The notes beneath the pieces were generated by a model. The model searched no databases and had not been told where the DNA came from. It worked only from the letters and a program-made list of their open reading frames with translations. A program made the translations under genes and the position numbers. Of a DNA stretch of 64,000 nucleotides, positions 25,334-34,122 are shown in pieces. The number at the start of each line of letters is the position of its first letter. Position 1 is the first letter of the stretch. The stretch comes from Nocardia sp. NBC_00508. GTDB taxonomy: Bacteria > Actinomycetota > Actinomycetes > Mycobacteriales > Mycobacteriaceae. The stretch covers positions 3,968,001 to 4,032,000 of the forward strand of contig NZ_CP107852.1 of NCBI RefSeq assembly GCF_036346875.1, written 5' to 3'.

Positions 25334-26443
25334 ATGAATCTCGACCGCTCTGCGCCAGGTGGCGTCCCGCCCGCCCTTGTGCTCATCCACGACGACCGTC
25401 TGCGTGACGAAGTCCGGCGCATCGCGGCCGCCGCCGAACGTTGCCTCGACGAGCCGCCGCGACCCATCGGCAGGCATGCCTGGTCCGGCGCGGCGTTGGT
25501 GATCATCGACACAGCAGCGGCGCGGGACGCGGCCGGGGTCGGGTATCTGCGCCGGACCGGGGTTGCGCTGGTAACCGACGGTGAGCCAGGTTTGCTCGAT
25601 TGGCAGGCTGCGGCATCGGTCGGCGCTGAGCGGGTTATCGCTCTGCCGGGCTCCGCGGTGGGGCTCATCGAGATGTTTGCTGAGTACGGCGAGCAGCGTT
25701 CGGGCGACGGAGTGGTCGTCGCCGTTGCCGGGGCAGGCGGCGGGGCAGGGGCGTCCACCCTGGCCGTCGCGGTCGCGCTGCGAGCTGCCGCCGAGGGGTT
25801 CCGGCGAGAGACCTTGCTGGTCGACGGCGCACCCTTCGGAGGAGGGCTCGACCTGCTCCTCGGCATCGAGAAGACAGCGGGACTGCGCTGGCCCGATCTG
25901 GTCGTCGAGGACGGGCGGGTGTCCGCGGCCGCTCTCCACGGCGCGCTGCCTGCCGCCGCGCCGGGCCTTGCCGTGCTGTCCTGCGCTCGATGTGGTGCGG
26001 GGCGGTTGCCGCGCGAACTCGGCGCGGCCGGTGTCCGGGCGGTGCTCGAAGCAGGCCGTGCCGCAGGCGATTTCGTAGTTTGCGACATTTCGGGTGAGCG
26101 AGGGCCGCATGCCGACCAGATGCTCGATTCGGCGGATCTGGTCGTACTGGTCGTTCCGGCCCGGCTGCGCGCGTGCGCCGCCGCCGAAGCGGTGTCCGCC
26201 CACATTGCTCGGCGAAACCCGAACCAGGGCTTGATCGTTCGTGGACCAGCGCCCGGTGGGTTACGCGGCGCCGAGGTCGCCGAGGTGCTCGACATCCCCC
26301 TGCTCGCCGCCGTACGCGCCCAAACCGGACTGGCGCACCGCCTGGAGCGTGGTGGGGTCTCGGTGGGCCGCCGGGGACCACTGCGCGATGCCGCCGATGC
26401 GGTGCTCGGAGTGCTCAGTGCACCGGCAGGGCAGCGGAGGTGA
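25334..26443 (+). CDS. ssd: Septum site-determining/CpaE-like protein Ssd
   Basis: 369 residues from ATG 25334. CpaE/MinD-like protein: an N-terminal receiver-like region (ALVLIHDDRLRDEVRRIAAAAER) then an ATPase-like domain. The P-loop reads VAGAGGGAGASTLA, so the lysine(s) of the usual KGGxGK are missing; ATP hydrolysis is doubtful unless another residue substitutes. Further MinD-type motifs are VDGAPFGGGLDLLLG and FVVCDISGERG. Heads the Tad/Flp cluster, as Rv3660c does. In mycobacteria Ssd affects division and dormancy genes; in Tad systems CpaE homologues localise the apparatus. Overexpressed 5' end may be influenced by the upstream 6C RNA. Confidence 0.85.
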   Translation: MNLDRSAPGGVPPALVLIHDDRLRDEVRRIAAAAERCLDEPPRPIGRHAWSGAALVIIDTAAARDAAGVGYLRRTGVALVTDGEPGLLDWQAAASVGAERVIALPGSAVGLIEMFAEYGEQRSGDGVVVAVAGAGGGAGASTLAVAVALRAAAEGFRRETLLVDGAPFGGGLDLLLGIEKTAGLRWPDLVVEDGRVSAAALHGALPAAAPGLAVLSCARCGAGRLPRELGAAGVRAVLEAGRAAGDFVVCDISGERGPHADQMLDSADLVVLVVPARLRACAAAEAVSAHIARRNPNQGLIVRGPAPGGLRGAEVAEVLDIPLLAAVRAQTGLAHRLERGGVSVGRRGPLRDAADAVLGVLSAPAGQRR

Positions 26444-26453
26444 GGGGGCCGCT

Positions 26454-27638
26454 ATGAGTGCGATACTCACAAGTGAGCTGCTGGATCGAGTGCGTGAGCG
26501 ACTGGCCGCGGAGACAGGCGATCCGGATCCGGCGCAGCTCGCCGCTGCGATCCGAGCCGAGGCAGGCGGGGTGCTCGGCGACACGGACCTGCTGCGGGCG
26601 CTGCGGTTGTTGCAGACCGAGATGACCGGTGCGGGCGTGCTCGAACCGTTGCTGAACGATCCGCACGTCGCGGATGTGCTGGTGACCGGGCCGGACGCGG
26701 TGTGGATCGATCGCGGGCGCGGACTGGAAAAGACCTCCATCACGTTCCCCGACGAGGCCGCCGTCCGGCGGCTCGCGCAGCGCCTGGCCCTGTCGGCGGG
26801 TCGGCGACTCGACGACGCGCAACCTTGGGTGGACGGTCGACTGTCCGGAACGGGTGCGGCGCTGGGGGATTCGTTCGGTGTCCGCTTGCATGCCGTACTC
26901 TCGCCGGTCGCCCACGGCGGCACCTGTCTTTCGCTGCGCATACTTCGCCCGGCTACCCAGGGGTTGGACGCGCTGGCCCTGGCCGGTGCGATCCCGGCGG
27001 AGGCAAAACTCTTGCTGGAGCGCATTGTTCGGGCACGCTTGGCGTTCCTGGTGGTCGGCGGCACCGGGGCCGGCAAGACGACACTCCTGTCCGGTCTACT
27101 GGCCACAGTGGATCCGGCCGAGCGGATCATCTGCGTCGAAGACGCCGCCGAGCTCGCGCCGCCACATCCCCATGTGGTGCGCTTGGTCGCCAGAACCGCG
27201 AACGTCGAGGGCGTCGGTGCGGTCACCGTGCGCGACCTGGTCCGTCAGGCCCTGCGCATGCGACCGGACCGAATCGTGGTCGGCGAGGTCAGGGGCGCCG
27301 AGGTGGTCGACCTGTTGACCGCCTTGAACACCGGTCACGACGGCGGCGCGGGAACTGTGCACGCCAACTCGCCGCGGGAGGTCCCCGCGCGCTTGGAGGC
27401 CCTCGCCGCGCTCGGCGGGATGGACAACGCGGCCTTGCACAGCCAACTCGCTGCCGCGGTCCAGGTCGTCCTCCATGTGCACCGCCGATCCGATGGCTCG
27501 CGTGGGCTGCGTGAGATCGGCCTGGTGCACCGCACCGACGGTGGCCGGGTGCGGATCACACCCGCTTGGCACACCACGGGAGCGGCTCCCGCTGCCGCCG
27601 ACCTGTCCCGCTTGCTCGCCGAACGACTCGACCGATGA
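26454..27638 (+). CDS. tadA: Tad/Flp pilus secretion ATPase TadA (CpaF family)
   Basis: 394 residues from ATG 26454 with GGAGG upstream. Secretion hexameric ATPase (type II/IV): N-terminal domain including VLEPLLNDPHVADVLVTGPDAVWIDRGRG, Walker A GGTGAGKTT, Asp box region (IICVEDAAELAPPHPHVV) and Walker B region (RIVVGEVRGAEVVDLLTAL), followed by His box NTGHDGGAGTVHANS. All motifs appear intact. It powers assembly of Flp-type pili or a related secretion structure with the two TadB/TadC-like membrane proteins downstream. Stop overlaps the next start by 4 bases. Matches Rv3659c. Confidence 0.93.
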   Translation: MSAILTSELLDRVRERLAAETGDPDPAQLAAAIRAEAGGVLGDTDLLRALRLLQTEMTGAGVLEPLLNDPHVADVLVTGPDAVWIDRGRGLEKTSITFPDEAAVRRLAQRLALSAGRRLDDAQPWVDGRLSGTGAALGDSFGVRLHAVLSPVAHGGTCLSLRILRPATQGLDALALAGAIPAEAKLLLERIVRARLAFLVVGGTGAGKTTLLSGLLATVDPAERIICVEDAAELAPPHPHVVRLVARTANVEGVGAVTVRDLVRQALRMRPDRIVVGEVRGAEVVDLLTALNTGHDGGAGTVHANSPREVPARLEALAALGGMDNAALHSQLAAAVQVVLHVHRRSDGSRGLREIGLVHRTDGGRVRITPAWHTTGAAPAAADLSRLLAERLDR

Positions 27639-28429
27639 GTGTGGCGATGGTGTGCCTGGCACTGGCCCTGGTCGCACTGCCCGCGCCAGGGCCACGGCGT
27701 CGGTTCGCCCGGATGTTCACCACACCGGGCGAGTATCGAAGGTCTTTGTGGGGCACCTTGTCTCGAGCCGGTGTCATCGCAGGCGTCGTAGCCGTGCTCC
27801 TGCTTCTCGGGCCAGGTCCTTTCCTCGCCGCGAGCATGATCGCCGGGACGGTAGGGCTGCGGGTACGCCGGTCGGCGCGGGACCGGCGCAGGAACGTCGA
27901 GTGCGGCTACCTGCTCGAAGCACTGGAAGCCGTTATCGGCGAGTTGCGGGTGGGCGCCCATCCGAGTGCCGCCGCCGAGGTCGCGGCGCGCGAGGTGCGC
28001 GGCGATTCGGCACGCGTCTTCGCAGTCGGCGCCGCACGAAGTCGGCTCGGCGGCTCCGCGGCAGAGGGTCTGCGGCAACCGGAGTCCCTTGTCGCAGTGG
28101 AACTTTCCCGGATCGCAGGCGCATGGGAGGTCGCCGAGCAGCGCGGGCTGGCACTCGCCGAGTTGCTGTCGGCAGCCCGCACGGATCTTGCCGGGCGCAT
28201 ACGGTTTCACGGTCGTACCACCGCGGCGCTGGCCGGTGCCCGCGCCACCGCGGCAGTTCTGGCTTGCCTGCCCTGTCTCGGTATCGCCCTCGGCCAGATG
28301 ATGGGCGCTTCTCCTCTGCATGTCCTCTTCGCCTCATCCGCAGGGCAGGTGCTGCTACCTCTCGGCACCGGGCTGGTCTGCGTGGGCTTGTTGTGGACCG
28401 ATGTGATCACGCGAAAGGTGCTGGTATGA
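27635..28429 (+). CDS. TadB-like inner-membrane platform protein
   Basis: 264 residues from ATG 27635. Type II secretion F-domain protein: one N-terminal helix pair (VAMVCLALALVALP; VIAGVVAVLLLLGPGPFLAASM), a cytoplasmic four-helix F domain (ECGYLLEALEAVIGELRVGAHP ... SRIAGAWEVAEQRGLALAELL) and C-terminal helices (VLFASSAGQVLLPLGTGLVCVGLL). Coupled to tadA by an ATGA overlap. Matches Rv3658c. Confidence 0.87.
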   Translation: MSVAMVCLALALVALPAPGPRRRFARMFTTPGEYRRSLWGTLSRAGVIAGVVAVLLLLGPGPFLAASMIAGTVGLRVRRSARDRRRNVECGYLLEALEAVIGELRVGAHPSAAAEVAAREVRGDSARVFAVGAARSRLGGSAAEGLRQPESLVAVELSRIAGAWEVAEQRGLALAELLSAARTDLAGRIRFHGRTTAALAGARATAAVLACLPCLGIALGQMMGASPLHVLFASSAGQVLLPLGTGLVCVGLLWTDVITRKVLV

Positions 28430-28927
28430 CTCCGCTTTCATGGATAGGTCCCGACCGAGTGTCGGTGCCCATCGATCGGCATCGACCAGACGCCGACTGT
28501 AGTCATGCTGCATCGCACTCCTGCTTGGGCGTCGGTGTCGAGGGACTCGACTGCTGGATGCTCGGTGCGGGGCCGGCGGCGGCGTCAGGCCGGGCGGTCG
28601 CGCTGGGTGCGGTTCGGTCTGCAGGTTTTTGCTGGAAGAGGTTCATGGCCCGCGTATTCGAGGTCTGGCATCGTCGCCGGGGCGCCTCGCGGCTCATGGC
28701 GTCGTCGTCGCGTTGTCGTCCGATCGCCGGAACGCACGGCCGAGGGTCGGTTTCGAAGCCGGGGCGGTTCGCGTCGGCGTTGTCGAAGGGGGGATTGCGC
28801 GTAGCCCGGTTCGGTGTCCTGTCACCGTCAGGATCGTCGGTGGCGATGTCACCGTACGCGGGCCGGTGGCCGGGCACGCGTTGTCCTAGGGGGTTTCACG
28901 CATCTGCTCCGGTGATGGAAGGTGGGG
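28430..28927. other. Gap inside the tad operon without a supported gene
   Basis: 498 bases between the TadB-like and TadC-like genes, which are nearly adjacent in M. tuberculosis. An ATG overlaps the TadB stop (ATGA at 28426-28429), but its frame runs through tadC and has no protein-like character. A TTG-started frame at 28629-28889 (86 residues, ending with VRCPVTVRIVGGDVTVRGPVAGHALS) has fair codon use but no recognisable family. Best read as noncoding or a decayed gene. Confidence 0.4.
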
Positions 28928-29548
28928 ATGACATTGACCGTGGCGGCCGCGCCGTTGTTGTTGCTGGCCGTGGCGCTGGCACTGCTGCCGGGGCGGGTGG
29001 CGGTGAGCCAGCGGTTGCGTGCCCTCCGTCAACCGCTCATCGGGCAGGTCGAGGCGTCGCGTGGAGCGAACCGGAAGGCAGATCCTTTGGCCACCGCCTC
29101 GGTCCTCGACCTGCTGGCCGCGTGCCTGCGGGCCGGCCTTCCGATGGCGGGTGCGGCACGCGCTGTGGCGCCCGAGGCGCCGGAACCGCTCGGCGAAGCA
29201 CTGCGGCGAGCGGCGGATCTGCTGGCACTGGGCGCGGAGGCGGCCACCGCGTGGGAACAAGTCGCCCAGGATGGAGCCGGGCGGCCGGGAACCGACGCGA
29301 TCGAGTCACTGGCTCGGATGGCGCGCCGCTCGGCTCGGTCCGGTGCGTCACTGGCGGTCGCGGTCGCAGAGCTGGCCGAACAGCGCCGGGCCACGATCGA
29401 AGACGCGGCCGCCGCGAAGGCGGAGCGCGCAGGCGTGCTGATCGGCGGACCGCTCGGCTTGTGCTTTCTTCCCGCCTTCGTCTGTCTCGGCATCGTGCCC
29501 GTGGTAATCGGCTTGGCGAGCCGGGTGCTCGGTGGGGGTCTGCTGTGA
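28928..29548 (+). CDS. TadC-like inner-membrane platform protein
   Basis: 206 residues from ATG 28928 (GTG 28922 also possible). Second F-domain protein of the system: N-terminal helix (TVAAAPLLLLAVALALLPG), F domain (LDLLAACLRAGLPMAGAARAVAPEAP ... ESLARMARRSARSGASLAVAVAELAEQRR) and a final pair of helices (VLIGGPLGLCFLPAFVCLGIVPVVIGLAS). Pairs with the TadB-like protein to form the membrane platform. Matches Rv3657c. Followed by a 171-base spacer without a gene. Confidence 0.85.
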   Translation: MTLTVAAAPLLLLAVALALLPGRVAVSQRLRALRQPLIGQVEASRGANRKADPLATASVLDLLAACLRAGLPMAGAARAVAPEAPEPLGEALRRAADLLALGAEAATAWEQVAQDGAGRPGTDAIESLARMARRSARSGASLAVAVAELAEQRRATIEDAAAAKAERAGVLIGGPLGLCFLPAFVCLGIVPVVIGLASRVLGGGLL

Positions 29549-29719
29549 TCCCACCGAGCGCCATCTCGAAGGCACCGTGTTCGTGGGGCGCGGCCGCTCG
29601 GATTCGGGTCGTCGGGCTGGATTCGTGGCGGTGGCGTGGGATCGCGGGGCTGCGGAGGCCGTCGAGGGAAGCGTGCTTGTGCGGAGGGGCCGCACGGGCC
29701 GGAGTGAGAGGGGAATCGA

Positions 29720-29953
29720 GTGCGTATCGAGCGGAGATCTGTCGGCCAGAGGCTGAAGGCTATATATCTGCGCCTGCGCGGGCGAGTGATGCAGGCGGTC
29801 GTCGCGGAGGACGGCATGAGCACGGCGGAGTATGCGATCGGCACGATCGCGGCGGCGGCGTTCGGTGCGGTGCTCTACGGCGTGGTGACGGGCGACAGCA
29901 TCGTGAATGCGCTGACGAAGATCATCGATCGGGCGCTCAACACTTCGGTGTAG
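29720..29953 (+). CDS. Flp-pilin-like DUF4244 protein
   Basis: 77 residues from GTG 29720, with GAGGGGAA upstream. A basic leader is followed by EDGMSTAEYAIGTIAAAAFGAVLYGVV: a glycine, then M-S-T-A-E with glutamate at +5, the type IV prepilin/Flp processing pattern, and a hydrophobic helix that would form the filament core. Probably the main pilin of the Tad apparatus. Corresponds to Rv3656c. No prepilin peptidase gene is in the window. Confidence 0.8.
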   Translation: MRIERRSVGQRLKAIYLRLRGRVMQAVVAEDGMSTAEYAIGTIAAAAFGAVLYGVVTGDSIVNALTKIIDRALNTSV

Positions 29954-30015
29954 ACGCCGTCACCGGTGGCCGAGAGCGCCGCGATCGGCGGAGGCCGAGG
30001 GGCGACCGAGGGGCG

Positions 30016-30330
30016 GTGACAGTGGAGGCCGCGCTCGCCCTGACCGCGGTCCTCGCCACTGTCGTGCTGTGCCTCGGCGCCTTGCTGGCGGCGTCGACGC
30101 AGGTCCGCTGTGTCGACGCCGCCCGCGAGGCGGCGCGTCTGGCCGCACGGGGCGATCATGCGCACGCCGTACCCACAGCGCGGCAGATCGCTCCTCCGTC
30201 GGCCGATATCGCCCTCCGCAGCGAAGGCACCCGGGTTCTCGCCGTCGTCTCCGCCCGAACTCCGCTTCTGCCGCTGCTAACGCTCCGTGCGGAAGCCGTC
30301 GCCACCCTCGAGCCGGGGACTGCACCGTGA
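30016..30330 (+). CDS. TadE-like pseudopilin
   Basis: 104 residues from GTG 30016: VTVEAALALTAVLATVVLCLGALLAASTQ then VRCVDAAREAARLAARGD, the typical TadE pattern of a hydrophobic helix after the processing site. The codons just upstream read RGA, so the processing motif G-A-V-T-V-E would be complete only if translation began earlier. However, no ATG, GTG or TTG exists in frame for a long stretch upstream. Either the protein is made without the leader, or a rare start codon or a frameshift is used. Matches Rv3655c. Confidence 0.72.
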   Translation: MTVEAALALTAVLATVVLCLGALLAASTQVRCVDAAREAARLAARGDHAHAVPTARQIAPPSADIALRSEGTRVLAVVSARTPLLPLLTLRAEAVATLEPGTAP

Positions 30331-30593
30331 TTCGGCCTTCCGGCGTCCGCTCGCGGCCCGCACCCCTTCGAGCCAGCAGTGCATCTGCCACACCGGTTGC
30401 TCGGACCGGGTCGAATGGTTCACGAGCGGAAGCAGCCGGCCACTTGCGCGCTCGAGCAGGTGTGGCCGCCGTGAGCAGTCAGAGCAGTGCTGGCCCGTGG
30501 AGGCGGTGTCAGGGGGCGGAAGCAGCCACTGTGAACGGGAGCACCTACGTGATGCCGATCATCGGTCTCGGTGTCACGGCCCGAAGCGTTGGC

Positions 30594-31013
30594 ATGCGGC
30601 GTGGCGAAGCCGCGCACGGGACGGGGCGCTGGGGGCGGCGCAGGTTCGCGGCGGCAGTTCGTCGGGTGGCGGGCGAGGAGGGGGTGGCCACCGTCTTCGC
30701 CTGCTCGGGGTTGGTGGCGCTGATCGGTGCGACGTTGTTGATCTCGCATGTGGGCGCCGTAGTAGTGGCGCGGCATCGGGCGCAGACGGCAGCGGATATG
30801 GCGGCGCTGGCCGCGGCGAGCGCATTGATGCAGGGAGCGGATGCGGCGTGCGCCGAGGCGGACGAGGTGGCATGGCGAATGGGGACGCGGATCCGGTTCT
30901 GTGCGGCCGCGGAGTGGGACGTGACCGTCACTGTCGAAACGGATGTACCAATAGGTCTGTATGGCGATCGAAGTGTCCGAGCGATCGCTAGAGCCGGACC
31001 GGTTGAAGAGTGA
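30594..31013 (+). CDS. TadE/TadG-like secreted protein (Rv3654c type)
   Basis: 139 residues from ATG 30594 (ATG 30552 also possible). GEEGVATVFACSGLVALIGATLLISHVGAVVVARHRAQTAADMAALAAASAL is the membrane helix plus conserved QTAADMAALAAA of the TadG-like family found between secretion and helicase genes in actinobacteria. C-terminal part is extracytoplasmic with two cysteines (DAACAEAD; RFCAAAEW). Last gene of the tad operon; a minor pilin or assembly factor is the likely role. Confidence 0.78.
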   Translation: MRRGEAAHGTGRWGRRRFAAAVRRVAGEEGVATVFACSGLVALIGATLLISHVGAVVVARHRAQTAADMAALAAASALMQGADAACAEADEVAWRMGTRIRFCAAAEWDVTVTVETDVPIGLYGDRSVRAIARAGPVEE

Positions 31014-31301
31014 GAGAGTTCGATACACAACGGCCCGGGCGTCGCTTTGGATGGCGGAAAACGGCAATTCTACTGACGGGTTAAAACTCGGCTCGCGCAA
31101 TTCTCGTCGGAGTTGTGGATATCAAAAGCGAATGAATGCGCATGTACGCAACGGATGGTGTGGCAATAGTCTAGTTAACATGAATTCAATCCTTTTTATT
31201 CTCCGGGGTGAAGCCGGGGCGATCTACTAGGAGGTGTCCCAGCGTTGCCGGCGAGGGTGCTGGCAACCTGGACAAGTGATCACGTGCCGGGCTCCGCGTC
31301 G
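31014..31301. other. AT-richer spacer between convergent tad and helicase genes
   Basis: About 290 bases, clearly lower in GC than the surroundings between 31020 and 31215 (for example AACATGAATTCAATCC). No gene or clear terminator. Confidence 0.4.
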
Positions 31302-33686
31302 TCACGAATCGAGCGAGACGGCGTCACCTGCGGACAGTTCGGCCAGCACGGCGGTGAGCAGGCGTGCCGCGCCCATCTTGTCCAGGGGATGGTTGCCGTT
31401 GCCGCACTTGGGCGATTGGACGCAGGAGGGACAGCCTGCCGCGCATCCGCACGACTCGATGGCCGCCAGGGTCGCCGAAAGCCACCGCCGCAGTTGGGCG
31501 AACCCGCGCTCGGCGAAACCAGCGCCGCCGGCCTGGCCGTCGTAGACGAAGACGGTGGGCAGCCCGGTGTCCGGATGCTCAGCTGTGGAGACGCCACCGA
31601 TGTCCCACCGATCACAGGTCGCTACCAGCGGCAACAGCCCGATCGCCGCGTGCTCGGCCGCGTGCAGCGCTCCCGCGACGTCCTGGGGCTCGATTCCGGC
31701 CAGCGCCAACAACTCCGGCGTCGCCGTGTACATCACGGCCCTGGTGGGCAGCGTCCGCGGTGGCAGATCGAGTTCCACGAGATCGAGCACTGCACCGGTG
31801 GCCAGCGTGCGCAGATAACCGATCACCTGACTGGTGACCCGAACCTGAGCCAGCGCAGTCGTCACGTGACCGTAGCGGTGATGCTCGGTCATCGCGTCGA
31901 TGGTGATCGAGGTCGTCTGCCGCGCGCTGGTGGTCCACCCCGGCTCGGCCGCGTGCACGAACGCCACGCCGTCCTCGAGATCCAGCTCGTCGACCACGTA
32001 GGTCTCACCCTGATGCAGGTGGACGGCGCCTTGGTGCAGCGTTGCCTGCGCCCGCCCCGCATCGGCGGTGCCGAGTAGCCTGCCGGTCTCACCATCCACG
32101 ATGACTACCGGCGTGCCGATTCCACCTCGGACGTCCACCGCATCGTGCGGCTGCGTCTCCGCGGTGACATACCAACGCGCGCGATCCTGCGTCCCACGCC
32201 GTCTGATCAGCCCTTTCGCGGTCAGATCCTGGAGTACCTCATGCGCGCCGAGTTCGTCCACCTCGATGTCGGTGAGCGGCAGTTCCAGTGCGGCGCACAG
32301 CAGTTGCGGACCGAGCACGTAGGGATTGCGCGGGTCGGTGATGGTGGCCTCGACCGGCTTGTCCAGCAGCGCGTCCGGGTGGTGAACCAGGTAGGTGTCG
32401 AGCGGATCGTCCCGCGCGACGAGCAGGACCAGCGATCCCTGAGTGCGACGTCCCGCCCGCCCGGCCTGCTGCCAGAACGATGCGACCGTGCCGGGAAAAC
32501 CCGAGATGACCACGGCATCCAGCCCAGCGATGTCGACGCCGAGTTCCAGGGCGTTGGTCGTCGCCGCGCCCAGCAGCGACCCGTCCGACAACGCCGCTTC
32601 CAGATCGCGCCGGTCCTCCGCGAGGTAGCCGGCTCGATAGGATGCCACCCGCCCGGCGAGGTCCGGATCGACTTCGGTCAACAACCTTCTGGCATCCATG
32701 GCGGTCTGCTCGGCGGCCCGGCGCGAGCGCACGAACGTCAAGGTCCGCGCACCTTCCGCCACCAGATCCGCCATGATCCGCGCCGCCTCCGCGGTGGCCG
32801 CCCTGCGTACCGGGGCGCCGTTCTCGCCGGTCACCGCGGTGAGCAGCGGGGGTTCCCAGAGCGCGACCGTACGCGGCCCCTGCGGCGAGCCGTCCTGGGT
32901 GACCGCAGCGCAAGGCGCGCCGATCAGCCGGGACGCGGCCGCCGCGGGTTCGGCCGTGGTCGCCGAGCACAGCACGAACACCGGATCCGCGCCGTACCGC
33001 GCGGCGATCCGGCGCAGCCTGCGCAGTACCAGCGCGACGTGCGAGCCGAAAATCCCGCGATAGGCATGGCATTCGTCGACGACCACATATCGCAACCTGC
33101 GCAGCACGCGCGCCCAGCGCTGGTGCGACCGCAGTATGCCCAGGTGGAGCATGTCGGGGTTGGTGAAAATCCATCGCGCGTTGGCGCGCACCCACTGCCG
33201 GATCTCGGCCGGTGTGTCGCCGTCGTAGGTAGCCGGATGGATATCCCGCAGCGGACCTTCGCGGGTCAGTTCCCCGACTGCACGCAGCTGATCGGCGCCG
33301 AGCGCTTTCGTCGGCGCCAGGTACAGCGCGGTGGCCTTCGGATCCGCTTGCAGCGTGGTGAGTACCGGAAGCTGATACCCGAGCGACTTGCCCGACGCGG
33401 TCCCCGTGCTCACGACCACGTGCTCGCCCTCGAAAGCCAGACCCGCCGTCTCGGCCTGATGGCTCCAGGGCGCGGCGACGCCGGTCTCCTGTAAGGCGGC
33501 AACCACTTCCGGCGATGCCCATGCGGGCCACGCGGTATGAGCGGCCGTGCGCGGGGGCAACTCGACGACATGAGTCATCCTGGGGTCGTCATCTGGGGCC
33601 CCGACTAGGACACGATTCAGCAACGATGCGCCGTAGCTGAGCTCGGTTCGGGCGTGCGCTGGGGCCGCAGAGTCCGCCGGATTCAC
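31302..33686 (-). CDS. DECH-box helicase with C-terminal cysteine cluster (MrfA-like)
   Basis: 794 residues from GTG 33686 (ATG 33752 is possible). Superfamily 2 helicase: Q-motif region SHQAETAGLA, Walker A TGTASGKS, DECH box VVDECHAYRG, motif III SATT, motif VI QAGRAGRRT. The C-terminal DUF1998-type region has a cysteine cluster C-X-C-X3-C-X2-C-X5-C (CGCAAGCPSCVQSPKC), like the metal-binding domain of Bacillus MrfA, a mitomycin-repair helicase. A DNA repair role is inferred. The family is regularly next to the tad genes in actinobacteria (Rv3649 position). Confidence 0.86.
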   Translation of the reverse strand: MNPADSAAPAHARTELSYGASLLNRVLVGAPDDDPRMTHVVELPPRTAAHTAWPAWASPEVVAALQETGVAAPWSHQAETAGLAFEGEHVVVSTGTASGKSLGYQLPVLTTLQADPKATALYLAPTKALGADQLRAVGELTREGPLRDIHPATYDGDTPAEIRQWVRANARWIFTNPDMLHLGILRSHQRWARVLRRLRYVVVDECHAYRGIFGSHVALVLRRLRRIAARYGADPVFVLCSATTAEPAAAASRLIGAPCAAVTQDGSPQGPRTVALWEPPLLTAVTGENGAPVRRAATAEAARIMADLVAEGARTLTFVRSRRAAEQTAMDARRLLTEVDPDLAGRVASYRAGYLAEDRRDLEAALSDGSLLGAATTNALELGVDIAGLDAVVISGFPGTVASFWQQAGRAGRRTQGSLVLLVARDDPLDTYLVHHPDALLDKPVEATITDPRNPYVLGPQLLCAALELPLTDIEVDELGAHEVLQDLTAKGLIRRRGTQDRARWYVTAETQPHDAVDVRGGIGTPVVIVDGETGRLLGTADAGRAQATLHQGAVHLHQGETYVVDELDLEDGVAFVHAAEPGWTTSARQTTSITIDAMTEHHRYGHVTTALAQVRVTSQVIGYLRTLATGAVLDLVELDLPPRTLPTRAVMYTATPELLALAGIEPQDVAGALHAAEHAAIGLLPLVATCDRWDIGGVSTAEHPDTGLPTVFVYDGQAGGAGFAERGFAQLRRWLSATLAAIESCGCAAGCPSCVQSPKCGNGNHPLDKMGAARLLTAVLAELSAGDAVSLDS

Positions 33687-34122
33687 GACAGAAGCCCCGC
33701 AACACGCTCGGAAAGTGTGAAACGTGTGCGTCCGGTAAGCGCCACCTGCCATTTCGATACCAAATAGCGACCTGGGTCACAGCTGGATTGCCGAACGTCG
33801 ACTCGGTTATCAGAAGGCAAACGAACCATGAGTCTGGATTCCGCCATTGTGTCCCTCACCTGCGCATTCGCAAGATCAACTTTTTTGCAAATTGTCGGTA
33901 ACTCGACTGTTGAATTGCCCGAAGACATGGTTCACTGGTTCCTGGTCGCAAGCTTCTGTGTTCGAGGGACGGATCCAAAGTCCAAACCGTCAGCAGGATC
34001 GATGTTGCGAACGGTGTGCTTGGTGCTTTCCTGCAGGGGGAACCAACAGTACAGCGGTCGGAACGGACCCGGTGGACGAACCCAGTTGTCCGCCGTTCCG
34101 GTAAGAAAAGAGAAGGAACAGA
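33687..34122. promoter_or_regulatory. Divergent helicase/cspA region with long cspA leader
   Basis: 436 bases. The part nearest cspA is probably a long 5' leader, as is usual for cold-shock genes. It contains an 8-base hairpin (CGGAACGG at 34059-34066, complement at 34093-34100) ending just before the ribosome site GAGAAGGA. The AT-rich part at 33840-33920 may hold the promoters. No protein-coding gene is supported. Confidence 0.5.

Noticed and set aside
28426..28920. ATGA-coupled gene after tadB
   Set aside because: The start codon overlap is tempting, but the frame has no stop before tadC and no hydrophobic or domain pattern.
27475..30330. Very long plus-strand open frame (951 codons) over the tad operon
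   Set aside because: It is a shadow of tadA, tadB and tadC in another frame, arginine- and glycine-rich with no family pattern. Only its last 104 codons (TadE) are real.
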